Shown here: positions 10,866 to 20,543 of the stretch, piece by piece
How the letters are laid out: each line of letters begins with the position of its first letter
Numbering within the stretch: position 1 is the first letter of the stretch
From: an uncultured Alphaproteobacteria bacterium
Lineage (GTDB): Bacteria; Pseudomonadota; Alphaproteobacteria; HIMB59; GCA-002718135
DNA: 64,000 bases
Assembly (NCBI GenBank): GCA_902623545.1
Contig: CACNUI010000002.1
Location: forward strand, 1 to 64,000
Direction: 5' to 3'
The notes under the pieces: model-generated
Told to the model about the DNA's origin: nothing
Seen by the model: only the letters and a program-made list of their open reading frames with translations
Databases searched by the model: none
Program-made: the position numbers and the translations under genes

Positions 10866-12566
10866 CTATTTTTTTAGAACCGAACCTAATATATCTCCTA
10901 ATGAGGCCCCGGAGTCACTTGAACCGTATTTAGAAAGCGCATCTTTTTCTTCTTGAATTTCTAATTCTTTTATTGATAAATTTAAATTTCTTGTTTTTTG
11001 ATCAACTGAAATAAAGATAGAGTCGATGTTTTCCCCAACAGCAAATCTTTCATTTCTTTGTTCATTTTTATCTTTTGATAAATTATTTTTTTTAATATAA
11101 CCAAAAATGCTATTTTCTGGATCAAGCTCTACTTTAATGCCTTTATCATCTATTGCGATGATTTTGCCAGTAAGTTTGGATTTTAATGGATTATTGTCTA
11201 TATAGTTTTGGACTGGATCGTCTATTAGATGTTTTACACCAAGACTAATTCGCTCCTTCTCTACGTTAATGTCTAGAATTTTTACTTTTATTTTATCACC
11301 CTTTTTAAAATCTTTGAGTATTTTATCACACTCTTTTTCATCCCAGCTAAGATCAGATACATGAACCATTCCATCGATTTCATCTTGAACCTTAACAAAG
11401 ATACCAAAATCAACTATATTTACGATTTCCGTTTCAAAAGAATCATTAATTTCGTAAGTATCTTTTAGTTTTTCCCAAGGATTATCTTTCATTTGCTTTA
11501 AGCTACAAATCAGTCTTTTTTTATCATCATCTATTTCTAAAACTTTGATACTTACAGTTTCATTAGTATTTACAATTTTAGATGGATGCGGTGGTTTTTT
11601 TAACCATGTTAATTCGCTTAAAGTTATTAAACCATCATATTTTTCATTGATTAAAATATTAACATGATTATCGCTTATATTTATGACTTTTGCTTCAATT
11701 ACTTGATCTACCTTTATATTATCATTTACACTTTCCCATGGATTTTCAGATAGTTGTTTAATTCCTAAACTTAATCTTGATAGTTCTTCGTCAAACTTTA
11801 AAACTTTAACTTTAATATTTTGATTTAATTCTAGTATATCTGATGGATTGTTGATCTTCGTCCAGGATATATCTGTAACATGGACTAAACCGTCTAAACC
11901 GCCTAGGTCAATAAATGCTCCATAGTCTGTTAGATTCTTTACTTTTCCTTCTATTATTGAACCTTCCTGAATTTTACTTAAAAGTTCTTTTCGTTGTTCC
12001 TTCATCTCACTTTCGGTAATTGCTTTTCTAGATACAACAATGTTTCCCCTATATTTATCCATTTTTAATATCAAAAGCTCTAATGGTTTATTTAACAATT
12101 CTTTTGTATCTTTTGTTATTTGTCTCGTATCAATTTGACTACCTGGTAAAAAAGCGGTTACACCATTTAGGTCTACACTCATACCACCTTTAACTCTATT
12201 GTAAGGTATTCCGGTAACAATAGTATTGTTTGTGAAACTTTCTTGTAAATTATGCCATGCTTGTTGTTTAACGGCTTTTTCTCTTGATAGGACGGTTTCC
12301 CCATTAGCGTTATCAACGTTTTCAATATAAACCTCAGTTTCTTCACCTACATTCAGTTCTGGTTTGTACCCCGGTCTAGAGAATTCATTTAAAGGAATTC
12401 TACCTTCACTTTTAAGACCAACGTCAATTGTAACGATATCATTTTCAACTGAAACTATTTTACCTGTAATAATACTATTTTCTTTTATCTTTGTATTTTT
12501 GAACGTTTTTGCAATAAGTTCATCATATTGTGAATTAGAAATTTTGTTATTAGGAACTTTATTCAT
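10866..12566 (-). CDS. rpsA: 30S ribosomal protein S1
   Basis: Largest ribosomal protein, which binds mRNA on the 30S platform. The 566-aa length fits the six-domain form. Repeated S1 (OB-fold) domains can be followed by their GxxV...GAFI/V-type and HVSDLSW/HVTDISW strands, for example near residues 36-104, 190-260, 280-345 and 365-435. The cmk-rpsA-ihfB order is widely conserved. It begins 4 nt inside the cmk end, and an unstructured tail rich in Ser/Gly follows the last domain. Confidence 0.97.
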   Translation of the reverse strand: MNKVPNNKISNSQYDELIAKTFKNTKIKENSIITGKIVSVENDIVTIDVGLKSEGRIPLNEFSRPGYKPELNVGEETEVYIENVDNANGETVLSREKAVKQQAWHNLQESFTNNTIVTGIPYNRVKGGMSVDLNGVTAFLPGSQIDTRQITKDTKELLNKPLELLILKMDKYRGNIVVSRKAITESEMKEQRKELLSKIQEGSIIEGKVKNLTDYGAFIDLGGLDGLVHVTDISWTKINNPSDILELNQNIKVKVLKFDEELSRLSLGIKQLSENPWESVNDNIKVDQVIEAKVINISDNHVNILINEKYDGLITLSELTWLKKPPHPSKIVNTNETVSIKVLEIDDDKKRLICSLKQMKDNPWEKLKDTYEINDSFETEIVNIVDFGIFVKVQDEIDGMVHVSDLSWDEKECDKILKDFKKGDKIKVKILDINVEKERISLGVKHLIDDPVQNYIDNNPLKSKLTGKIIAIDDKGIKVELDPENSIFGYIKKNNLSKDKNEQRNERFAVGENIDSIFISVDQKTRNLNLSIKELEIQEEKDALSKYGSSDSGASLGDILGSVLKK

Positions 12567-13201
12567 GATAACTTTGTTACTAATCTGTTAATTTTTGATA
12601 AAGCTTTTTTTAATTCACCATTATTATCAATTTTAACAGCTCCATTTGGAACAATGAGTGGTGAATTTTTTCTACATTTGTCTTTTATATCTCTCAATTT
12701 TATTTCCTCTAAAATTTTTGGGTATATAGACTTTTCACCAGCATCAATCAACTGTTTATATCTCCTTTTTGCCCTATTTACTTCATTTACCTCAATATAT
12801 AGTTTTAAATCAGCTTCTTTAAAAACAACTGACCCAATATCCCTGCCATCAATCACAAAACCAGTGTTTCTTAAATTTTTGTATACAAATTCTCTTTGAA
12901 ATTTATTTACATAATCTCTTACATATTTGTGTATGGCTATTCGTGAGGCCCAGACACTGATTTTTTCTTTCCTAAGTATTTTATTTTTTCTAAATGATAA
13001 GTTTTTCTCTTTTTTTAAAATTCTTAATATATTTGGCTTATCATCAAAACTAACTCCATTCTTTAAAAGTTTATGAGCTATTCTTCTATATATAATTCCA
13101 GAATCTAAATGTCTTAGTGACCATTTGTTGCTTAAATATTTTGCTATTTCACCTTTTCCAGATCCAGCTGGCCCATCAATTGTAATAATTATGTTCTTCA
13201 A
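12563..13201 (-). CDS. cmk: Cytidylate kinase
   Basis: Phosphorylates CMP and dCMP. The 212-aa P-loop protein has GPAGSGKG (10-17), the substrate-binding HLDSGIIYR segment and VIDGRDIGSVVF in the middle, all standard for Cmk. The usual tyrosine of the LDTGAMYR motif is replaced in a conservative way (DSGIIYR). The gene is embedded between aroA and rpsA with four-base overlaps on both sides, consistent with one transcript. Confidence 0.96.
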   Translation of the reverse strand: MKNIIITIDGPAGSGKGEIAKYLSNKWSLRHLDSGIIYRRIAHKLLKNGVSFDDKPNILRILKKEKNLSFRKNKILRKEKISVWASRIAIHKYVRDYVNKFQREFVYKNLRNTGFVIDGRDIGSVVFKEADLKLYIEVNEVNRAKRRYKQLIDAGEKSIYPKILEEIKLRDIKDKCRKNSPLIVPNGAVKIDNNGELKKALSKINRLVTKLS

Positions 13202-14496
13202 CTAAGTTTTCCACCTATTTTGTTAAACTCCTCTATAAATGAAGGAAAACTAGTATTTATTGAATCAGAGTCTAAAATATTTAGTTCACCAATTTTTGAA
13301 CCCATTACGGAAAAAGCCATTGCAATTCTATGATCATAATCAGTTTGAATACTATTGTTATTAATCTCATATTGATCAGAAGGATATATATATAAGTCGT
13401 CTTCTTCTACTTTACAATTAACACCACACCTTTCTAGATTCGTAGTTATTAATTTTAATCTATCACTTTCTTTGACTCTTAATTCAGATAAGCCTCTAAA
13501 AATACTCGGTGAATTAGCAAAACAAGCAGCAACAGATAAAATTGGATATTCGTCAATCATTAACTTTGCAATTTCCGGACCCAGTTCACATCCATTTAGA
13601 TTACTATAAAATACCTCAATGTCGCATATTTCTTCTTTATTGATTTGTCTTTTATTAAGGAAATTAATTTTTGCTCCCATTTTTTTTAATGCTAATAAGA
13701 TTCCATTTCGAGTTGGATTAACATTTATGTTAGACATTTTTAAATGTGAATTTTTATTTACTAATGCGGCTACTATAAAAAAAGAACTACTTGATAAGTC
13801 TGATGGAACATCAATGTTTACCGATTTTAATTCTTTTTTTCCATTAATACTAATTATTTTTTTATTATCTATTTTTTCTATTCCTATATCAGCATCAAAC
13901 GCTTCCAGCATTATTTCAGTGTGGTCTCTTGATATATTATGCTCAACTATTTTAGATAGTCCATGTGTATTCAAAGCTGCTAGTAATAATCCAGACTTTA
14001 TTTGAGCTGATGGAATAGTAATATCTATTATTGTATTATTCAATTTATTACCTTTTATTATTATCGGTAAATTTCCATTTGATGTCTCAATTGAAGCATT
14101 CATTTTTAACAATGGTTCAGTAATCCTTCTCATAGGCCTTGAAGACAATGATTTATCTCCAGTCAATTTAGAAACAAATTTTTGTGAGGCTAGTAATCCA
14201 GTTAACAACCTTGCGCTTGTACCTGAATTGCCTAAATATATTTCAGTTTGAGGCTTGTTTAGAGAGGTTAAACCTTTCCCAAAAATAATAACTTTATCTT
14301 TATTTTCTTCAATTTCTACACCCATATTTTTAAAAGCATTTAGCGTATGATAAACATCTTCAGATTTTAGAATATTATTAATCTCTGTTATACCGTTTGA
14401 AATAGATGGAATTATAATTGATCTATGAGATATCGACTTATCACCAGGTATTATTGGATTTCCAATTAGACCATTGGTAATTTTATTACTTATCAT
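13198..14496 (-). CDS. aroA: 3-phosphoshikimate 1-carboxyvinyltransferase (EPSP synthase)
   Basis: Sixth step of the shikimate pathway. I choose the ATG at 14494-14496, giving 432 aa, because the open frame upstream runs back over lptB without family similarity and the family N-terminus begins just before GDKSISHRS (18-26, with phosphoshikimate lysine K20). Other signatures are LGNSGTSARLL, ELRVKESDRL and DHRIAMAF. The chosen start leaves one base after the lptB stop. The aroA-cmk-rpsA linkage is conserved in proteobacteria. Confidence 0.95.
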   Translation of the reverse strand: MISNKITNGLIGNPIIPGDKSISHRSIIIPSISNGITEINNILKSEDVYHTLNAFKNMGVEIEENKDKVIIFGKGLTSLNKPQTEIYLGNSGTSARLLTGLLASQKFVSKLTGDKSLSSRPMRRITEPLLKMNASIETSNGNLPIIIKGNKLNNTIIDITIPSAQIKSGLLLAALNTHGLSKIVEHNISRDHTEIMLEAFDADIGIEKIDNKKIISINGKKELKSVNIDVPSDLSSSSFFIVAALVNKNSHLKMSNINVNPTRNGILLALKKMGAKINFLNKRQINKEEICDIEVFYSNLNGCELGPEIAKLMIDEYPILSVAACFANSPSIFRGLSELRVKESDRLKLITTNLERCGVNCKVEEDDLYIYPSDQYEINNNSIQTDYDHRIAMAFSVMGSKIGELNILDSDSINTSFPSFIEEFNKIGGKLS

Positions 14497-14497
14497 T

Positions 14498-15241
14498 TTA
14501 AAGTTCAAATTGAGATCCAAGATAAAATTTCTTAATTCTATCATCATTGACTGCACTTTTTGGGTCACCCTCAAAAAATATTGCTCCTTCATTAACAATA
14601 TAAACTTTATCTATAATTTTTAATGTTTCTCTTACATTGTGATCTGTAATTAATATTCCAATATTTTTGTTTTTTAATTTTCTAATTATGATTTTAATTT
14701 CTTCTATAGAAACTGGATCAATCCCTGTAAGAGGTTCATCCAAAAGCAAGTATTTTGGATTAGAAGCTAAAGTTCTGGCAATTTCTAATCTCCTTCTTTC
14801 ACCTCCTGAAAGTACTATTGATTTTGATTTTCTTACATGATTTAAATCAAATTCATTTAGTAAATTTTGAAGAATGATCTCTTGTATTTGTTTGTCTTTT
14901 TCTACTATTTCTATAATTGACATAATATTGTCTTCTACATTCATTCCTCTAAATATAGATGCTTCTTGGGGTAGGTAGCTGATACCGATTTTGCCTCTAA
15001 TATAAATTGGGAGATTTGAAATCTCAACTTTATCTAAATATATGGAACCAGTATCAGGCTTTACTAACCCAACTATGACATAAAAAGTTGTTGTTTTACC
15101 AGCACCATTTGGACCAAGTAAACCAACAATTTCCCCTCTTTTGATAGATAGACTAATATCTCTAACAACTTCTTTATTTCCATAAGTTTTTGAAATTTTA
15201 TTAATTAATAATCCGTCATCAAGTATTTTAAATTTATTCAT
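14498..15241 (-). CDS. lptB: Lipopolysaccharide export ATP-binding protein LptB
   Basis: ATPase of the LptB2FG transporter that extracts LPS from the inner membrane. The 247-aa ABC protein has Walker A GPNGAGKT (43-50), signature LSGGE (144-148) and Walker B LLLDEP (165-170), followed by the LptB-typical GIDPVSI. The assignment over other ABC ATPases rests on the adjacent lptA and lptC. It overlaps lptA by 8 nt. Confidence 0.95.
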   Translation of the reverse strand: MNKFKILDDGLLINKISKTYGNKEVVRDISLSIKRGEIVGLLGPNGAGKTTTFYVIVGLVKPDTGSIYLDKVEISNLPIYIRGKIGISYLPQEASIFRGMNVEDNIMSIIEIVEKDKQIQEIILQNLLNEFDLNHVRKSKSIVLSGGERRRLEIARTLASNPKYLLLDEPLTGIDPVSIEEIKIIIRKLKNKNIGILITDHNVRETLKIIDKVYIVNEGAIFFEGDPKSAVNDDRIKKFYLGSQFEL

Positions 15242-15998
15242 TTTTATTTGAAATGATGACTTTAACTTTGTTTGAGTTATTTGAATCTACTTTGTAAGAA
15301 TTTGTTTCAGTATTTAGTGTGCCATAATCACCAGTAATTTTCTCTCCATCTCTTATTATTTTCACATTTTGTTTAAGTTCAATTGTAGACTTTAATTTAT
15401 CATAGCTAATATTTTTAGCATACAATTGAGTTGTATTTGTTTCTATAAAAGCAATTTCTGAATCTAAAACATTAAGAAATTTAATTTCTTTATTATTTTC
15501 AATAATTGCAAAAGTTCCATTTATTTTTTCTCCTTCTATTTGAATATCATCATTAACTAATTTAGAGTTTGGTCCTTCTAAAAAAAAATTTCCATTTGTA
15601 TTATTTACTTTAATGATCCCATCTGAATTCATATTTGCATCTTCTGTTGACAAAATAGAATTTATACCATTTATAAATATTTCTTCTGAGTCAACATGAA
15701 AAATAAGATTTTTTCCTGATGCATCTATATTATAATTTTGTGAACTAAAATTTACGTTTCCTAAAGCTTCTATTCTTTTGATATCATACATATCATTATT
15801 AAAAAAAATTTTTATATTATCTCCTGATAGTAAAAAATTATCAGATGTTATTTTGACATTTTTTTTTAAAAGATAGTATTTTTCTTTTTGAAAAACTTCA
15901 ATGCCTTCTTCTGTAATAATTTCAGTTTCACCAATTTCTCTACTAAAAACTGAATTACTTAAAATTAAAAATAATAATAACAAACAACTTAATTTCAT
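15234..15998 (-). CDS. lptA: Periplasmic LPS-bridge protein LptA (OstA-like)
   Basis: Forms the beta-jellyroll bridge that carries LPS across the periplasm. The 254-aa protein has a clear signal peptide (residues 1-19, hydrophobic core, cleavage after SVFS). The body is beta-rich with repeated LSGDNIKIFFN-like strands characteristic of OstA/LptA domains. It is somewhat longer than the E. coli protein (185 aa), as is common in alphaproteobacteria. It lies between lptC and lptB, overlapping both by a few bases. Confidence 0.88.
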   Translation of the reverse strand: MKLSCLLLLFLILSNSVFSREIGETEIITEEGIEVFQKEKYYLLKKNVKITSDNFLLSGDNIKIFFNNDMYDIKRIEALGNVNFSSQNYNIDASGKNLIFHVDSEEIFINGINSILSTEDANMNSDGIIKVNNTNGNFFLEGPNSKLVNDDIQIEGEKINGTFAIIENNKEIKFLNVLDSEIAFIETNTTQLYAKNISYDKLKSTIELKQNVKIIRDGEKITGDYGTLNTETNSYKVDSNNSNKVKVIISNKNE

Positions 15999-16444
15999 TT
16001 CAAAATAATTTTAGTATTGCCATAAAAATTAATTTTATTGCCATTATCATAAATATTAAAACCTTCAGAGGTAATTATTGTATTTTTTGATCTAAATACA
16101 GACTTTTCCATGCTCTGTGCTGTTTGCTGCTTTCTATCAAATGTGACATTGTCTGATTTAATTGTAAATTGATTAGAACTAAACTTTACATTTTCCATAA
16201 GCATTATCTTGTCATTATTTATGAAACTACCTTCATTAGCAGTCACAATTATTTTTTCTTTTTCATTATTTATTGAAAATTTGGGTTGAGTGATATCAGA
16301 TTTTGAAACATTTACTATTTTATCAACTTTATTATTTTTTGAAAATAAATAAAATTCAAATAAAATTAATAATGTAAAGATTAAGATTGTAATTAGTGAT
16401 AATAATAAAATTTTTTTGCTGCTAAATGAAAGTAAAAAATTCAA
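15995..16444 (-). CDS. lptC: LPS export protein LptC
   Basis: Bitopic inner-membrane protein receiving LPS from LptFG and passing it to LptA. The protein is short (149 aa), with one N-terminal membrane segment (about residues 10-32) and a periplasmic beta-jellyroll region ending in FYGNTKIILK. LptC sequences are poorly conserved; the assignment depends on topology, size and its place between kdsD and lptA, the standard order. Only one base separates it from kdsD. Confidence 0.82.
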   Translation of the reverse strand: MNFLLSFSSKKILLLSLITILIFTLLILFEFYLFSKNNKVDKIVNVSKSDITQPKFSINNEKEKIIVTANEGSFINNDKIMLMENVKFSSNQFTIKSDNVTFDRKQQTAQSMEKSVFRSKNTIITSEGFNIYDNGNKINFYGNTKIILK

Positions 16445-16445
16445 A

Positions 16446-17408
16446 CTAACTTGTTAACCTCAGTAAATCATGAATATGAATTATGCCTAGAGGTTTCTTT
16501 TTTGCACATACAAATAAACTAGTAATTTTTTTATTATTCATAATATTTATAGCTTCACCTATTAACATCTTCTTATCAGCTAATGTTGGGTTTTTTGTCA
16601 TTAATTCTGAAGCTTTTTTATCAAAAAATTTAGAGTTTAAATTTCTTCTTAAATCTCCATCTGTAATGATTCCAACTATTTTATTATTCTTATCAACAAC
16701 ACCAATACAACCAAAGCTTTTTTTTGTCATAGTGATAAGTGTTTTAGACATCTTATCATTTAGTTTTGCAATAGGTATGGATTTTTTAATATGCATAATT
16801 TCACCGACTGTTTTTAGATCCTTGCCTAAATTGCCACCTGGATGAATATTTTTAAAATGAGCGCTTTGAAAGCCCCTTAGCTCCAGTAAAGCTACAGCAA
16901 GACAATCGCCTATAATCATAGCTATAGTGGTAGAAGTAGTTGGAGCTAAATTTAATGGACAGGCCTCTAATGGTTTTTTATATAGTATTCCGATAAAAGC
17001 ATTCTTATGTAATGTACTTTTTGAATTACTAGTTATGCTTATCAAATTGATATTGTATCTTTTAGTAAAATGAATAATGTCATTGAGTTCTGATGTTTCA
17101 CCAGAGTTTGATAAAGCAATAACACAATCATTTTTTTGAATACTACCAAGATCTCCATGACTTGCTTCAGTAGCATGCACAAAATACGAAGGAGTTCCAG
17201 TAGATGTCAAAGTCGCTGAAAGTTTTTTGCCTACGTGAGCACTTTTACCAACTCCTGTAACTATTACTCTACCTTTCAGGTTATATATTAGCTCTACAGC
17301 TTTGCAAAAATTATTGTTAAAAGTTGAAGATAAAGTTTTAATACTAGATAATTCGTTTGCAAAAGCTTTTTTAGCACTTCTCAATATTTTATTTTTTCTA
17401 TTCATCAA
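16446..17408 (-). CDS. kdsD: Arabinose-5-phosphate isomerase (KdsD/KpsF family)
   Basis: Makes arabinose 5-phosphate, precursor of KDO. The 320-aa protein has an N-terminal SIS domain with TGVGKSAHVG (51-60), HGDLG (84-88) and SNSGET (100-105), and two C-terminal CBS domains (about 205-320) containing VGIITDGDLRR. The order kdsD-lptC-lptA-lptB ties KDO synthesis to LPS export, and kdsB, the next KDO enzyme, is at 49863. Confidence 0.93.
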   Translation of the reverse strand: MMNRKNKILRSAKKAFANELSSIKTLSSTFNNNFCKAVELIYNLKGRVIVTGVGKSAHVGKKLSATLTSTGTPSYFVHATEASHGDLGSIQKNDCVIALSNSGETSELNDIIHFTKRYNINLISITSNSKSTLHKNAFIGILYKKPLEACPLNLAPTTSTTIAMIIGDCLAVALLELRGFQSAHFKNIHPGGNLGKDLKTVGEIMHIKKSIPIAKLNDKMSKTLITMTKKSFGCIGVVDKNNKIVGIITDGDLRRNLNSKFFDKKASELMTKNPTLADKKMLIGEAINIMNNKKITSLFVCAKKKPLGIIHIHDLLRLTS

Positions 17409-18013
17409 TGTTTAAATATATCTTGATCAATCCAACCATTTATATCTAAATCAGTTCTGTGTTCAATAAAATCAAAACAAGCTTTTGCAAGTTTATCTCT
17501 ATTCTCTCTTACAAGCATTGTATCCAATTTTTTCTTGATTTTATGAAGATAAAGCACGTCAGTTGCTGCATATTTCTGCTGATCTTTTGTTAATTCACCA
17601 CCCCAATCAGATGATTGTTCTACTTTTGAAATATTTTTATTTAATAATTCCTTACAAAGATCTTTATAGCCATGTTTGTCTGTATATGTTCGAACTAATT
17701 TTGAAGCAATTTTAGTACAATAAATATTATTAATATTTATTTTGAAATTATACTTAAATACAGCGACATCAAATCTAGCATAGTGAAAGATTTTTTGTAT
17801 TTTTTTATTTTTAAGTAATTTAATTAGGTTAGTCGGTTTAGTCTTTGTTAAATTAATTTTAATCAAATGGCATATATTATCACCCTTAGATACTTGAACT
17901 AAGCATAATTTGTCTCTTTTTGGATTTAAGCCCATTGTTTCGCTATCGATAGCAACAATATTACCCAAATTTAAATTATCGGGTAAGTCTCCAGCATAAA
18001 GATTTATTTTCAT
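17405..18013 (-). CDS. rnd: Ribonuclease D-like 3'-5' exonuclease
   Basis: DEDDy-family exonuclease. With the ATG at 18011-18013 it has 202 aa; the longer open frame (to 18076) would overlap the divergent gene's start, and the exonuclease fold begins right after this ATG. Catalytic residues are DSE (23-25), HYARFD (D82) and YAATD (Y148, D152). Only the exonuclease domain is present; the HRDC domains of E. coli RNase D are missing, as in the short alphaproteobacterial form. It heads the 15-gene minus-strand run, with a 61-nt divergent spacer before 18075. Confidence 0.86.
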   Translation of the reverse strand: MKINLYAGDLPDNLNLGNIVAIDSETMGLNPKRDKLCLVQVSKGDNICHLIKINLTKTKPTNLIKLLKNKKIQKIFHYARFDVAVFKYNFKININNIYCTKIASKLVRTYTDKHGYKDLCKELLNKNISKVEQSSDWGGELTKDQQKYAATDVLYLHKIKKKLDTMLVRENRDKLAKACFDFIEHRTDLDINGWIDQDIFKH

Positions 18014-18074
18014 TTTGATATTATTACGTATACTATGTATGTTTTTATTTATAACATTTATTTTTTTAAAGGTC

Positions 18075-18980
18075 ATGAAATCAATTGTAATTTTTGGAGG
18101 AGCAGGTTTTGTAGGTAGACATTTGATTAGACGTCTTGCAAAAAATGGCTATAAGGTAATCGTTCCCTATCAGAGATCTGTTCAAGAAGCTAAAATCCGA
18201 CTTTTAGGCGTTACAGGCCAGGTCATTCCATTTCCCTATACAACTTTAGAAGATAAAAGGCTTAAATCTGTTGTTAATAATGCTAATGTGTGCATTAATT
18301 TAAAAACTACTTACGATCAAAAGAAAGGTAATTTTAACAATACAATATATAAGTTTAATCAGAAACTTATTAGAATTTTAAAATCTAGTAAGAATCTAAA
18401 ACAATTCATTCTTTTCTCTGGTCTTGGTGTAGATATTGATAAAAATTCAACGAGAAGCATTGCAGTACATAAATCTGAAAAGGAAGCCTTTAAACAACTA
18501 GACAATGCAATTATTATTAGACCAGGCGTTATTATAGGTGGTGGTGATATTTTTTTGAAAAGACTTTTGCCAATATTTAAAGCTTCATTTTTTGTTCCAC
18601 TTTTTGGAGATGGTTCAACAAAATTCCAACCAGTATTTATTGACGACGTATCCCTAGCTGTTGATGAAATAATCAATTCTAAGATATACGGGAAAAATAT
18701 TTATGAGCTTGCCGGTCCCAGGATTTATTCATACAAAGAATTTTTTAATCATATTTCTAATTTTTTAAACAAAACTAGAGTTTTTGTTCCTGTTCCTATG
18801 GCCGTAATGAAACCTACGATAAAAATTGCTGAAAAAACACCATTTTCACCTCTTACGTCAGAACAGCTAACACTATTTGAAAAAGACAATCTTATTGTAA
18901 ACGTTGATAAATCATTCCAAAATCTTGATATTAATCCACAGGACACTCTACAAATTCTTAAAAATATTGTTGTAAATTAA
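18075..18980 (+). CDS. NAD(P)-binding SDR-type protein, complex I NDUFA9 family
   Basis: A 301-aa extended/atypical short-chain dehydrogenase-reductase. The N-terminal Rossmann motif is GGAGFVG (8-14), which decides the start at 18075: residues before this ATG in the open frame are unlike the family. The sequence resembles the NDUFA9-like proteins common in alphaproteobacteria (VIFGGAGFVGRHLIRRLAKNG type N-terminus, FGDGSTKFQPVFIDDV middle). These are associated with respiratory complex I or act as quinone/NADPH-binding oxidoreductases; the bacterial role is not settled. It diverges from rnd. Confidence 0.78.
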   Translation: MKSIVIFGGAGFVGRHLIRRLAKNGYKVIVPYQRSVQEAKIRLLGVTGQVIPFPYTTLEDKRLKSVVNNANVCINLKTTYDQKKGNFNNTIYKFNQKLIRILKSSKNLKQFILFSGLGVDIDKNSTRSIAVHKSEKEAFKQLDNAIIIRPGVIIGGGDIFLKRLLPIFKASFFVPLFGDGSTKFQPVFIDDVSLAVDEIINSKIYGKNIYELAGPRIYSYKEFFNHISNFLNKTRVFVPVPMAVMKPTIKIAEKTPFSPLTSEQLTLFEKDNLIVNVDKSFQNLDINPQDTLQILKNIVVN

Positions 18981-18995
18981 GGGTTTTCTAAGTTT

Positions 18996-19014
18996 TAGTA
19001 CATTAGTGGTACTA
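18996..19014. repeat. Perfect 6-bp inverted repeat between SDR gene and gltD
   Basis: TAGTAC (18996-19001) and GTACTA (19009-19014) are exact inverted repeats separated by 7 nt, within the 117-nt gap in front of gltD. No U-tract follows directly, so it is a weak terminator candidate at best; an operator or a chance palindrome are alternatives. Confidence 0.3.
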
Positions 19015-19097
19015 TTATTAAAAAATTATTGTTTTCTTTTCATCTTGAATGTGTATTTGGTTAGATCTAGATAAAATAGTAAACAAATGATAACTAA

Positions 19098-20543
19098 ATG
19101 CTAAAATTTACAAAAATTAACAAGGAAAATCCTAGTAAAATATCTGCTAAAGATAGAGTTAAATCATTTGATGAAATTTACGCTAAATATGCCTCTCAAA
19201 AGGCTGAAGAACAAGCTTCCAGATGTTCTCAATGTGGTGTGCCTTTCTGTCAAGTTCATTGTCCATTACACAATAATATTCCAGATTGGTTAAAACTAAC
19301 TGCTGAGGATAGAATGCAGGAGGCATTTGAAATTTCCAGTTCTACAAATAACATGCCTGAAATTTGTGGTCGTATATGTCCCCAAGATCGTTTGTGCGAA
19401 GGTAACTGTGTTATTGAACAATCTGGCCACGGCACTGTTACTATAGGATCGATAGAGAAATATATTACGGATAAAGCTTGGGAAGAAGGTTGGGTTAAAA
19501 ATATAGAACCAGTTGAAGAAAGAAATCAAAGTGTGGGAATTATCGGTTCTGGTCCAGCTGGATTAGCTGCAGCAGAAGAACTTCGTAAAAAAGGATTTCA
19601 AGTTACAATATATGATCGTTACGATAGACCAGGTGGTCTTTTAATTTATGGTATTCCAAATTTTAAACTAGAAAAAGATATTGTTATAAGAAGAACAAAT
19701 CGACTTAAAGAAAGTGGAATTAAGTTTGAATTAAACTGCGATATTGGTAAAGATATTACTTTTGATGATATTAAAATCAAGCATGATGCAGTTCTTATAG
19801 CAACTGGAGTTTACAAATTTAGAGAAATTAATCTAAATATTTCTAATTTTAATAATGTTGTACCTGCCTTAGATTTTCTAATAGCTAGTAACAAGACTGG
19901 TTTGAAAGATAAAGTTGAAGATTTCACAAATGGCAGACTAAATGCTAATGGTAAAAATGTAGTCGTCATTGGTGGTGGTGATACTGCTATGGATTGCGTT
20001 AGAACAGCTGTAAGACAAGGAGCAAAATCTGTTAAGTGTCTTTATAGACGTGATAAAACAAATATGCCTGGTTCACAAAGAGAAGTACAAAATGCAATAG
20101 AAGAGGGTGTTGATTTTCAATGGTTAACGTTACCAACTGCATATTCGGGAAATGGGTCACTAAAAAAAGTCAGAACTGTTTTAATGCAACTTGGATTACC
20201 AGATGAGTCAGGTAGAAGAAAGCCAGAGCCAAAAGAAGGTACAGAAAAAGACCTAGATGTTGACTTAGCTATAGAAGCACTGGGTTTTGAACCTGAAAAT
20301 CTACCTAAGCTTTTTGACAATAATGACCTGACAGTTACAAGATGGGGTACACTAAAAATTAATTATAAAAATATGATGACATCAGTTGATGGTGTATTCG
20401 CTGCAGGTGATATTGTTCGCGGTGCAAGTTTAGTTGTTTGGGGAATCAAAGATGGTCGTGATGCAGCAAAAAATATTAATAAATATTTAGAAAACAATTT
20501 TGCCGAACAAAATAATATTAATAAGAAAGCAGTAAATGCCTAA
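19098..20543 (+). CDS. gltD: Glutamate synthase (NADPH) small subunit
   Basis: Transfers electrons from NADPH through FAD and two Fe-S clusters to GltB. The 481-aa protein has an N-terminal Cys-rich region (C43, C46, C51, C55 and C90, C94, C100, C104), an FAD motif GIIGSGPAG (147-155), an NADPH motif VVVIGGGDTAMD (about 289-300) and a C-terminal FAD contact AAGDIVRG. No Shine-Dalgarno is apparent. It lies before gltB, and its end overlaps the gltB start by 8 nt, so the subunits are coupled. Confidence 0.97.
   Translation: MLKFTKINKENPSKISAKDRVKSFDEIYAKYASQKAEEQASRCSQCGVPFCQVHCPLHNNIPDWLKLTAEDRMQEAFEISSSTNNMPEICGRICPQDRLCEGNCVIEQSGHGTVTIGSIEKYITDKAWEEGWVKNIEPVEERNQSVGIIGSGPAGLAAAEELRKKGFQVTIYDRYDRPGGLLIYGIPNFKLEKDIVIRRTNRLKESGIKFELNCDIGKDITFDDIKIKHDAVLIATGVYKFREINLNISNFNNVVPALDFLIASNKTGLKDKVEDFTNGRLNANGKNVVVIGGGDTAMDCVRTAVRQGAKSVKCLYRRDKTNMPGSQREVQNAIEEGVDFQWLTLPTAYSGNGSLKKVRTVLMQLGLPDESGRRKPEPKEGTEKDLDVDLAIEALGFEPENLPKLFDNNDLTVTRWGTLKINYKNMMTSVDGVFAAGDIVRGASLVVWGIKDGRDAAKNINKYLENNFAEQNNINKKAVNA

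Noticed and set aside
12364-12591. 75-codon plus-strand frame inside rpsA
   Set aside because: Antisense to S1 coding sequence, hydrophobic only because of the complementary codons; no support as a gene.
13619-14005. 128-codon plus-strand frame inside aroA
   Set aside because: It is antisense to a well-conserved enzyme, without ribosome site or family similarity; a shadow of aroA codon use.
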